A DNA stretch of 5,683 nucleotides from a bacterium (GTDB lineage: Bacteria > Armatimonadota > Fimbriimonadia > Fimbriimonadales > JBAXQP01), in assembly GCA_037131655.1 (NCBI GenBank), contig JBAXQP010000182.1, positions 1 to 5,683 of the forward strand, in the 5' to 3' direction. Within the stretch, counting starts at the first letter, position 1; every line of letters begins with the position of its first letter. Under the pieces are notes generated by a model. That model made no database searches and was not told the DNA's origin. It was given only the letters and a program-made list of their open reading frames with translations. Shown piece after piece: positions 1 to 5,338 of the stretch. The position numbers were made by a program, and so were the translations under genes.

Positions 1-25
1 ACCCACCACGTTAAGAGCACTTCGC

Positions 26-442
26 CTAATCCGGTAGGTTGAGAAGGGTGCGTTCGGCTAAGATGATGGCTACGAAGTCATCATAGGGTTCTGGGGGGAC
101 TTGAAGGCTTAGTGGGACAAATCGGCGCCATCCTCGGCGGGGGGTATGATTCCAGTAGCGAGTTCGTGCTAAAAGTGTCGTGTCAGTCTCATCGATAACT
201 TTAGGGACAATTGGCTTCACGATATTGGCAACGATTGGAAGGACTTTGGCAGCGCCCGTTCCTCCGCCGACAACAACCTGGTCAGGCGGAAATAATTCAA
301 GGGCTTCTGTGACGTACTCAGTCAATTTGACCAAAGGACAGACGCCTCGCCAGAGGAGTACCAATTTGCCGGATTCGGCCACAGCAACAAGGGCTAGCCC
401 GCATTTACTCGTTCCAGGATCGATTGCCAGCACACAACTCAT
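26..442 (-). CDS. RuvC/YqgF-fold (RNase H-like) nuclease, Holliday-junction-resolvase-like
   Basis: Encodes 138 residues, about the usual length for the YqgF/RuvX group of small RNase H-fold nucleases (pre-16S rRNA processing or Holliday-junction-type cleavage). Seen: an N-terminal strand AIDPGTSKCGLAL (residues 6-18) with the expected first metal-binding Asp at D8; a second strand VVVGGGTG (56-63); an acidic strand end plus TT signature, VIDETDTTLLA (82-92), with D84/E85 as the likely second carboxylate; and a C-terminal helix PYDDFVAIILAE (119-130), with D121/D122 as the third. All three acidic positions are kept, so an active enzyme is likely. The segment PRRGWRRFVPLSLQVPPEP (101-119) is unlike E. 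coli YqgF; I recall a similar stretch in resolvase-like proteins found beside DUF3084 genes. The ATG overlaps the upstream stop (ATGA at 442-439), so translation is probably coupled. A weak AAGGTG lies 14 nt before the start. It is last in the visible operon. The substrate (rRNA or DNA junction) cannot be told from sequence. Confidence 0.85.
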   Translation of the reverse strand: MSCVLAIDPGTSKCGLALVAVAESGKLVLLWRGVCPLVKLTEYVTEALELFPPDQVVVGGGTGAAKVLPIVANIVKPIVPKVIDETDTTLLARTRYWNHTPRRGWRRFVPLSLQVPPEPYDDFVAIILAERTLLNLPD

Positions 443-1926
443 CTAATACCGGTCTTCACCTTGAAAGTAAGCTTCAATGGACCGCTCGAATAAGTATTAT
501 TCGCCGCAATGACTGTGACAACAGCATTTCCGCGATACTTTCGAAGCTGTTCGATTACTTGCAGCAGTTCAGTCCCATTAACCTGACCAACAGGCGCTAA
601 CTCGCCATCTTTTTCACGAACGGGGATAAGGCCTGCATCAAGCGCATTGTTGCGGACCTCATTGCGAAGGAAAGCAATTAACGAACTGAGTAAGTCTTCA
701 TCCTTGGACTTGGTTTTAAACTCCATTTGGGCAACTGTTTGACCCTGGCTATAGATCAAACGGTTCCAAAATGGTTTGACCATTATCCGCGCAGGCTCAT
801 TGGCTGTTGTATTGAACAAAGAGGACACGATAACGACAACCTCGCCCTTAGATGAGCTTATTTCATTGGCCAGTGCCTCCAAGCAACGGTCTTCATCAAA
901 AATTGTTTTATCCGGCAATATCATTCTAGGGATATAGACATACATCCCGTTTGCGCCTGCGGTTACGCCGCGCTCGTTTGCTACTCGATTGGCCTGTGTA
1001 AGCAATTGCTGGATTTCCAATCGCGCATCCGCGATCGATATCCCTCCTGAAACAGCGCGGCGGGTGATCTCTTCGTCTTTGTTAAACGTAATACGCCCTG
1101 TTGAAGTCTTTGTGAGGTCTTGAATTAGCTTGCTAATTTCTTCTGCTTGGTGGAGGAATTCAACATTTTGAGCGCTAAGCTCGTTGTTTCGATGGCTAAG
1201 GGCATCATTATTTCGTTCGAGCGCGATGTTCTGATCCGACATTTCCTTGTTGCTTTTCTCGAGATCGGCATTCTGATTCTGAAGGTCGTTGAACTTGTTC
1301 ATCTGAGCGATAATATCATTCATTTGGTTCTTCAGGATGCCGGTCTGTTTGGCGATGATCGTTTCCTTTTCTTTAATGAATTTGTTTTTGGAAGCAACCT
1401 CGGCGATTAGAGTTTCACGACGCTGCTGAAGGTTACGCACCTCTAATTGCTTTTCTCTAAGACCAATAGTCGCTGTTTTAAGCTCATTTTGTAGAGTGCT
1501 GAGCTTTTCATCCGTTACTTTTAGTTCAACTTGTGCAGTCTTAAGCTCTAAAGTAACCCGGTCGAGGTCTTTCTTATTTTGCTGAACTAGAGCGATACTG
1601 GCAACGAGCTGTTCGGTCTTTTGAGAAAGGTCTTTCCTGGTCGAACCAAGTTTTAATTCGAGAGATCTTTGTTCGTGGATGAGTTCATCCCCGCGTAATA
1701 CTAGCTTTCGAGCCTCAGTACCGAGGCTTAACATAACGACAATGGTCGAAAGTGCAATCAAGCCGCCAATAAAACTTGTAATCAAGATTGCGGTATGCCG
1801 AGGCCGCAGCCCAAATAAGGTTATTCTTTTTTTGCCCATCCGTCGGCCTAATAAGTCGCCAATGTACGCGATTACCGCGCACAAAACGACGTAGGAAAAC
1901 AGTATCAAACCCATTGTCACCGACAT
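439..1926 (-). CDS. DUF3084-type membrane-anchored coiled-coil protein
   Basis: Encodes 495 residues. Seen: TM1 (about 5-22); a basic loop (25-46) with the hallmark run GKKRITLFGLRPRHTA (31-46), by which I recognise the DUF3084 family; TM2 (about 47-68); a long charged coiled coil (about 70-275); then a globular alpha/beta domain (about 278-495) with a conserved-looking RRAVSGGISIADARLEI stretch (289-305). The basic loop between the two helices suggests it is cytoplasmic, which puts the coiled coil and C-terminal domain outside the cytoplasm (inference from the positive-inside rule). Residues 215-257 form regular heptads with Leu/Met at d and Asn at every a position. The family has no established function. 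The start has a TGAGG ribosome site 9 nt upstream, inside the stop of the preceding microprotein gene, and its stop overlaps the nuclease start. An internal Met5 is a less likely start. Family call fairly sure; role unknown. Confidence 0.85.
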   Translation of the reverse strand: MSVTMGLILFSYVVLCAVIAYIGDLLGRRMGKKRITLFGLRPRHTAILITSFIGGLIALSTIVVMLSLGTEARKLVLRGDELIHEQRSLELKLGSTRKDLSQKTEQLVASIALVQQNKKDLDRVTLELKTAQVELKVTDEKLSTLQNELKTATIGLREKQLEVRNLQQRRETLIAEVASKNKFIKEKETIIAKQTGILKNQMNDIIAQMNKFNDLQNQNADLEKSNKEMSDQNIALERNNDALSHRNNELSAQNVEFLHQAEEISKLIQDLTKTSTGRITFNKDEEITRRAVSGGISIADARLEIQQLLTQANRVANERGVTAGANGMYVYIPRMILPDKTIFDEDRCLEALANEISSSKGEVVVIVSSLFNTTANEPARIMVKPFWNRLIYSQGQTVAQMEFKTKSKDEDLLSSLIAFLRNEVRNNALDAGLIPVREKDGELAPVGQVNGTELLQVIEQLRKYRGNAVVTVIAANNTYSSGPLKLTFKVKTGIR

Positions 1927-1935
1927 TCTCTATCG

Positions 1936-1941
1936 CCTCAC
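1936..1941 (-). promoter_or_regulatory. Ribosome binding site of the DUF3084 gene, overlapping the microprotein stop
   Basis: Minus strand 1941-1936 reads GTGAGG, with 9 nt to the ATG at 1926. The microprotein stop TGA (1940-1938) lies inside it, so ribosomes ending the microprotein would cover this site. That arrangement favours translational coupling and supports the reality of the 46-codon frame. Confidence 0.55.
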
Positions 1942-2078
1942 TTCTCAGCGCTATCTTGATTTTCAGACTTGTCGTTATCACGCTTCAAGAACAGCACTAC
2001 TAGCTGCGCTATTAACAGAATAACGGCTATTGCAAACGGAACGAGAAAAATAAATCGCATTGCTGATGAAGAATCCAT
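1938..2078 (-). CDS. 46-residue single-pass membrane microprotein (hypothetical)
   Basis: A short reading frame of ATG plus 45 codons and TGA fills the gap between the permease and DUF3084 genes. The product starts MDSSSAMRF, has one hydrophobic helix at about residues 9-31 (IFLVPFAIAVILLIAQLVVL region), a stop-transfer KR at 32-33, and a hydrophilic tail rich in D, N, E and K (34-46). Support for it being real: AAAGG at 2092-2088 lies 9 nt before the ATG, the permease stop is 15 nt upstream, and the next ATG is 11 nt downstream of its stop. Its TGA also sits inside the ribosome site of the DUF3084 gene, as expected for coupled operon genes. The tail bears charges at both ends, so orientation is uncertain; cytoplasmic C-terminus is slightly favoured by KR. 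I do not recognise a family. It could be a small accessory subunit of the permease or of the DUF3084 protein (inference). Met7 is an alternative start. Confidence 0.7.
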   Translation of the reverse strand: MDSSSAMRFIFLVPFAIAVILLIAQLVVLFLKRDNDKSENQDSAEK

Positions 2079-2087
2079 TCCTACATA

Positions 2088-2092
2088 CCTTT
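2088..2092 (-). promoter_or_regulatory. Ribosome binding site of the 46-residue microprotein
   Basis: Minus strand 2092-2088 reads AAAGG, 9 nt before the ATG at 2078 and directly after the permease stop (TAA, 2096-2094). It is a moderate match with ideal spacing. Confidence 0.5.
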
Positions 2093-2093
2093 C

Positions 2094-3197
2094 TTAATGA
2101 GAACGCTTCATAAGGAGGATAATTGCGATTGAAATCCCGAACATATCCGGGCCAAATGCCGCAAACCAGGGAGCAATCGCGCCTCCGCTTCCCAACACTC
2201 CCATGAAGCGCATCAAAACCCAATAGCTAATGATAATGCCAATCGTGGCAACCCATCCAATCGCGACACCTCCTCGACGAGGATTTCTTATTCCTAATGG
2301 CGTCGCTACAAGGCAAAAAACGATGCTGGATAACGGCACCGCAAACTTATTATAGTATTCAACCTGAAGGCCGAGAACATTATCTTTCTTTTCTCTTTTT
2401 TCGTTCTCAATACGCTGCAAAATCTGACGTGAACCAAGGTTCTCAGCGGGCACCATGTCCATGACGATTTGCTGTGGTGTTTTTTTAATATCAAGGTTAT
2501 TTTTAACAATTAGGCTGCCGCTTTCGATTTGAGAGCGAATGCTTTTATCTAGCGGACTATCTACGGCTTTTACATCTCGGTAACGCCAATCCCCTTTGTC
2601 ATAAATCGCGGTGTTCGCAAAGACGACTAAAGACGGTTCGCCTGTTTTTGGATCATACCTAGTTACAGTAACTCGGTACATGATGTTGCGCTCGAAGTTC
2701 ATCGAGTCGGCTACGACAGTTTCGGCAAGTTTCCCGTCATTAACTTTTCGCATGAAAACCGGTTCGTGACTTCGACCGATTTGCTGGACAATGGTTGCTT
2801 TCAGTTTTGCAGCCTCTTGAGAGCTTCTGGGCACAATCTCTTCTGAAAACAACAACGCTACTCCGCTGATAACTAGGCCTGCAGTTGCAACTGGAGCTAC
2901 CACTCGCCAGAAATTGATGCCGGAAGCTAATACGGCGATAAGTTCACTATCGGATGACAGACGCCCAAAACCCAGCAGCACCGCCAATAAAGATGACATC
3001 GGGAAAGTCCAAGCGATCATTCCCGGTAGATACAACAACATCAATTGCAGCACCAACAATACCGAGGCGCCTTGAACGAAATAGTCTGTCAGGCCGAAAA
3101 GATAAACAGTCGAGGTAAGAAGCGCGGTAAAAAGCGCTACCCCGAATATAAATGGCCCTATGAATTCAACAAGGATCAAACGATCCAATAACTTCAT
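2094..3197 (-). CDS. LptF/LptG-family lipopolysaccharide export permease (YjgP/YjgQ)
   Basis: Encodes 367 residues, the normal size for LptF or LptG, the inner-membrane subunits that with LptB and LptC extract LPS or related lipids from the inner membrane into the Lpt bridge. Seen: MKLLDRLILVEFIGPF start typical of the family; TM1 about 11-33, TM2 about 46-75, TM3 about 97-117; the cytoplasmic coupling segment GFGRLSSDSELIAVLASGI (76-94), the most conserved part of the family; a periplasmic beta-rich domain (about 122-270); then TM4-TM6 (about 283-303, 311-329, 343-363) with YYNKFAVPLSSIVFCLVATP (281-300). No truncation or frameshift. I cannot assign LptF versus LptG; no partner permease, lptB or lptC is in the window. 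It is the first gene of the minus-strand operon. The ribosome site is weak (GATAGG, 13 nt before the ATG), while the start agrees with the family N-terminus. Confidence 0.93.
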   Translation of the reverse strand: MKLLDRLILVEFIGPFIFGVALFTALLTSTVYLFGLTDYFVQGASVLLVLQLMLLYLPGMIAWTFPMSSLLAVLLGFGRLSSDSELIAVLASGINFWRVVAPVATAGLVISGVALLFSEEIVPRSSQEAAKLKATIVQQIGRSHEPVFMRKVNDGKLAETVVADSMNFERNIMYRVTVTRYDPKTGEPSLVVFANTAIYDKGDWRYRDVKAVDSPLDKSIRSQIESGSLIVKNNLDIKKTPQQIVMDMVPAENLGSRQILQRIENEKREKKDNVLGLQVEYYNKFAVPLSSIVFCLVATPLGIRNPRRGGVAIGWVATIGIIISYWVLMRFMGVLGSGGAIAPWFAAFGPDMFGISIAIILLMKRSH

Positions 3198-3281
3198 GTC
3201 GTTGTTGTGACCTATCGAGCTTTAAATATCTTGTCAACACAACCTTTGACCTCTAAAGCCCCTATTAGTTTCAGCATTTCC

Positions 3282-3290
3282 ATTATACCA
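3282..3290 (-). promoter_or_regulatory. Extended -10 promoter of the permease operon
   Basis: On the minus strand 3290-3282 reads TGGTATAAT, an exact match to the extended -10 consensus TGnTATAAT for a sigma-70-type factor. The hexamer 17 nt upstream (AGCTAG, 3310-3305) is not a good -35, which extended -10 promoters tolerate. It predicts transcription starting near 3275 and a leader of roughly 78 nt before the permease ATG. Only seen as a motif match; the position in a divergent intergenic region supports it. Confidence 0.6.
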
Positions 3291-3326
3291 ACGCTCGACC
3301 GTCTCTAGCTTTGGATTAGCGTGTTG

Positions 3327-3336
3327 AACTTAAGTT
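3327..3336. repeat. Perfect 10-bp palindrome AACTTAAGTT in the divergent region
   Basis: Bases 3327-3336 form a perfect palindrome, about 37 bp upstream of the minus-strand extended -10. Its core CTTAAG recurs at 3373-3378, and both copies are followed within 2-4 nt by TTAAT. This could be a pair of regulator half-sites serving both divergent units, but short AT-rich palindromes are common by chance. Confidence 0.25.
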
Positions 3337-3398
3337 AATTCGCATCACCCTGTTTTGGGTACCGGTTTTCTGCTTAAGACTTAATGCACCTCGCGCTA

Positions 3399-3430
3399 TT
3401 ACCTATGAACACCCTAAGTTCATATGGTAA
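3399..3430. repeat. Inverted repeat/hairpin upstream of the propeller gene
   Basis: TTACCTATGAAC (3399-3410) pairs with GTTCATA-T-GGTAA (3418-3430): 12 base pairs, one bulged T at 3425 and a 7-nt loop ACCCTAA. No T-run follows on either strand, so it is not a terminator. It ends 36 nt before the chosen start codon at 3467, and overlaps a weak promoter candidate (TTAAGA 3374-3379, 17 nt, TATTAC 3397-3402). It could be an operator or a leader-RNA hairpin. Confidence 0.5.
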
Positions 3431-3451
3431 GTTATTCATGATGCTATGGGC

Positions 3452-3456
3452 GAGGT
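3452..3456 (+). promoter_or_regulatory. Ribosome binding site that decides the propeller gene start
   Basis: GAGGT at 3452-3456 matches the anti-Shine-Dalgarno sequence and sits 10-11 nt before the ATG at 3467. It lies downstream of the alternative ATG at 3446, which has no such site ahead of it (upstream is TTATTCATGATGCT). This and the signal-peptide shape favour 3467. Confidence 0.6.
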
Positions 3457-3466
3457 CGTTTGTAAG

Positions 3467-5074
3467 ATGCGTTGCTTTGGTCTGTGCCTAACAGTTTTAT
3501 TGCTCTCAAATATTAGCTTTGCAGATGTTACACCTGCAGGTTCTGTTATAACGACTACCGCAAGTGTCAGCTACAGCGCCTCTGACGGCCGAGTGATTGG
3601 AACTGAGTATTCCGCTCCCACAGCTGTACAAATAATCCAACTTGTTGGGATGACTGGAAACTCAACTAAGTTTGGTGATTCGGCATCCCCCGATAGTGTA
3701 ACGGTATTTCCGTTTAAAATTACGAATTTAGGCAACGGCTTTGACCGATTTTTATTTTCGCTTACTCCAGTTGCTCCCGGTTGGTCCGCTTATGTCACAA
3801 CTGACCATAATGGCGATGGTCTTTTGCAGGCTGATGAACTGCATACAATGACTGTATCTGAATGGACTGATCAAAACAAAGATTTTAACGGCTTACTTGT
3901 TCTTAGAGTTCCTAGCAGTAACGTTGTAACTGATGGCACGCAAATTACACTTACAGCCGTTTCTGAGCGTAATTCCTCATTACGTTGGCAAACAATAGTC
4001 GTTGCTGGCAGAAGTGATTTGATCTGGCCGAAATTGTGGGTTAATTCCAGTGAGCCAATTTCATGCGGTCTTGCTGCTTCCACGTCAAGCGAAGTGATTG
4101 CAACCACCGATAGAGGTTCAGTAAAAGTATATGGTGTTTCAGGTTCAACTGCTTCAGAAAAGTGGAAGGTAAGCATTGGTGGTGTTCGCTTTGTTTGTCA
4201 ACCTACCGTAAGGCAGGGTTACCTTGCAGCGGTAACTTCCGATATGCGCCTTGCGTTTTTTGACATGGTCAACCGTAAACTGACTCGTTTTTGGAATGTG
4301 AGTAGCGGTTTCAATCTCGCTACCAACCCAATCTTTGTGGGTTCCAAAGTTGTCATGGGAGTTAACGGATCTCGACTGGCATCTATCGATCCGACTACTA
4401 ATGTCATCACAACATCAAACCCGTTAAACACTGCCGAGATCACAACGCCGTTGGCCGTATCGGGCAATATTCTTTATGCCGGATGTGCAGATGGGAGTCT
4501 ATTGGCTGTTAATTTGAATACGATGCTGTTGTCATGGCGAACAGTGCTGGAAAGCCGCACAAAATTAGTCGCGGCGCCGGTTATAGATTCAAAGAACGGT
4601 TTAGTGCTTGCAGCTACGTCAACTGGAACTGTTTACTGCATCAGCTCAACTTCCCGCACAGTTCGTTGGAAGGTAAAGACTAACAGCCAAATAGTATCAA
4701 CATTGAGCGTAGATGCAAAAATGCCGAACGTCTATTTCCTTACCAAAGATCGTCGTTTATGGGGGTTCAACCGCTCGACAGGACAAGCTGTTTTGGGTTA
4801 CCCCGTCAATATTCCAGGGACGGGAGAGTTGAATTCACAGGCTTTGGCCGTTAAACGCAGCAACGACATCAACGCTACTCCTTATATATGGTTTGGTACA
4901 ACCGATAGTCAGCTTTTCGCTATTAATGCCAACAACGGCTATACGTCTTATCAATGGTTACCTAAGCCAACTTCCCCTTATAATTTAACCCCCATAGGAG
5001 CGTCTGACCCTATCTCGAATACCATGGCGATCGTTGAAGGCCGTGGGACTGTTTTATGGTTTGAAATAAAATAG
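3467..5074 (+). CDS. Secreted DUF11-like plus PQQ-type beta-propeller protein
   Basis: Encodes 535 residues from the chosen ATG at 3467. An in-frame ATG at 3446 would add MGEVVCK, but that puts an acidic residue in the signal n-region and has no ribosome site, whereas 3467 has GAGGT 11 nt upstream and gives a classic signal peptide: MRCFGLCLTVLLLSNISFA, cleaved before D20. Residues 20-177 look like a DUF11-type beta-sandwich of bacterial surface proteins (TPAGSVI..TASVSY, then FPFKITNLGNGFDRFLFSL) with an EF-hand-like loop DHNGDGLLQADE (113-124). Residues about 200-535 form about eight propeller repeats of the PQQ/BamB-like kind, each with a G-S/T-L/V-x-A-[VI]-[ND] or similar strand followed by a W (for example DGSLLAVNL at 342-350, RLWGFNRSTGQA at 430-441, QLFAINANNG at 482-491). 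No enzyme residues or anchor motif seen, so it is probably a periplasmic or exported binding/scaffold protein. Divergent from the permease operon, transcribed alone, and closed by a strong terminator. Confidence 0.85.
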   Translation: MRCFGLCLTVLLLSNISFADVTPAGSVITTTASVSYSASDGRVIGTEYSAPTAVQIIQLVGMTGNSTKFGDSASPDSVTVFPFKITNLGNGFDRFLFSLTPVAPGWSAYVTTDHNGDGLLQADELHTMTVSEWTDQNKDFNGLLVLRVPSSNVVTDGTQITLTAVSERNSSLRWQTIVVAGRSDLIWPKLWVNSSEPISCGLAASTSSEVIATTDRGSVKVYGVSGSTASEKWKVSIGGVRFVCQPTVRQGYLAAVTSDMRLAFFDMVNRKLTRFWNVSSGFNLATNPIFVGSKVVMGVNGSRLASIDPTTNVITTSNPLNTAEITTPLAVSGNILYAGCADGSLLAVNLNTMLLSWRTVLESRTKLVAAPVIDSKNGLVLAATSTGTVYCISSTSRTVRWKVKTNSQIVSTLSVDAKMPNVYFLTKDRRLWGFNRSTGQAVLGYPVNIPGTGELNSQALAVKRSNDINATPYIWFGTTDSQLFAINANNGYTSYQWLPKPTSPYNLTPIGASDPISNTMAIVEGRGTVLWFEIK

Positions 5075-5098
5075 AACTTGATTAACCACTTTGGTGAG

Positions 5099-5143
5099 GA
5101 ACAAGCGGTAGATTATATGATCTGCCGCTTGTTCTTTTATTTT
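5099..5143 (+). terminator. Intrinsic terminator of the propeller gene
   Basis: GAACAAGCGGTAGAT (5099-5113) pairs with ATCTGCCGCTTGTTC (5120-5134): a 15-bp stem with one G-U pair and a 6-nt loop TATATG, followed directly by TTTTATTTT (5135-5143). It begins 24 nt after the stop codon at 5074. No T-run follows on the minus strand, so it acts on plus-strand transcripts only. Confidence 0.93.
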
Positions 5144-5297
5144 GCAGGCGCCATTTAGGAATTGTCCGCGGCATTACAGTACGAACCTGTGGTATCGGCA
5201 GCAAATTATAGGCACAATTCCGTGGCATAGTCGGAGGCCAAGTCGAAACATGTATTTCCTGCATACGTCTTGGGCGTTGGACACCAAGAACAGGCCG
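5144..5297. other. Non-coding gap between convergent genes
   Basis: No convincing gene on either strand. Two short signals are visible: an 8-bp inverted pair GGAATTGT (5158-5165) / ACAATTCC (5214-5221), 48 nt apart, and near-identical 9-mers CCGCGGCAT (5166-5174) and CCGTGGCAT (5220-5228). Both are weak. Short open frames here run through the terminator or lack any recognisable domain. Confidence 0.5.
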
Positions 5298-5323
5298 ATT
5301 GGCGGTTCGACCGGCCAATTTTT
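5298..5323 (+). terminator. Second terminator-like hairpin in the convergent gap
   Basis: ATTGGCGGT (5298-5306) pairs with ACC-G-GCCAAT (5310-5319), nine base pairs with one bulged G and a TCG loop, followed by a five-T run (5319-5323) on the plus strand. On the minus strand the hairpin lies just beyond the methyltransferase stop (16-38 nt downstream) and is followed by only a loose TGTTCTT, so for that gene it would be a weak terminator. Either a back-up for the plus strand or a mostly bidirectional barrier. Confidence 0.45.
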
Positions 5324-5338
5324 CGGGCACGGGCGGGA

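Noticed and set aside
1..25. Possible start of a further minus-strand operon gene (GTG at 20-18)
   Set aside because: Only about six codons are visible and the nearest AGG is too close (4 nt) to the GTG; there is not enough sequence to support a gene.
180..446. 88-codon plus-strand frame antisense to the nuclease gene
   Set aside because: It is a shadow of a gene with all catalytic motifs intact; the antisense product is low-complexity in S and T with no domain.
3209..3237. TTGACA (3237-3232, minus strand) as the main promoter of the permease operon
   Set aside because: The -35 is perfect, but the hexamer 17 nt downstream is TAGGTC, a poor -10, and 15- or 16-nt spacing is no better. The extended -10 at 3290-3282 is a stronger candidate.
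3446..3466. Upstream in-frame ATG as the start of the propeller gene
   Set aside because: It lacks a ribosome site and adds MGEVVCK in front of an otherwise ideal signal peptide; the ATG at 3467 has GAGGT at good spacing.
3871..4467. Minus-strand frames of 101 and 82 codons inside the propeller gene
   Set aside because: They overlap a gene with signal peptide, repeats and terminator, and their products show no domain.
5158..5228. 8-bp inverted pair and CCGYGGCAT near-repeats as a mobile-element remnant
   Set aside because: Repeats are short and imperfect, with no transposase fragment, target duplication or matching terminal ends.
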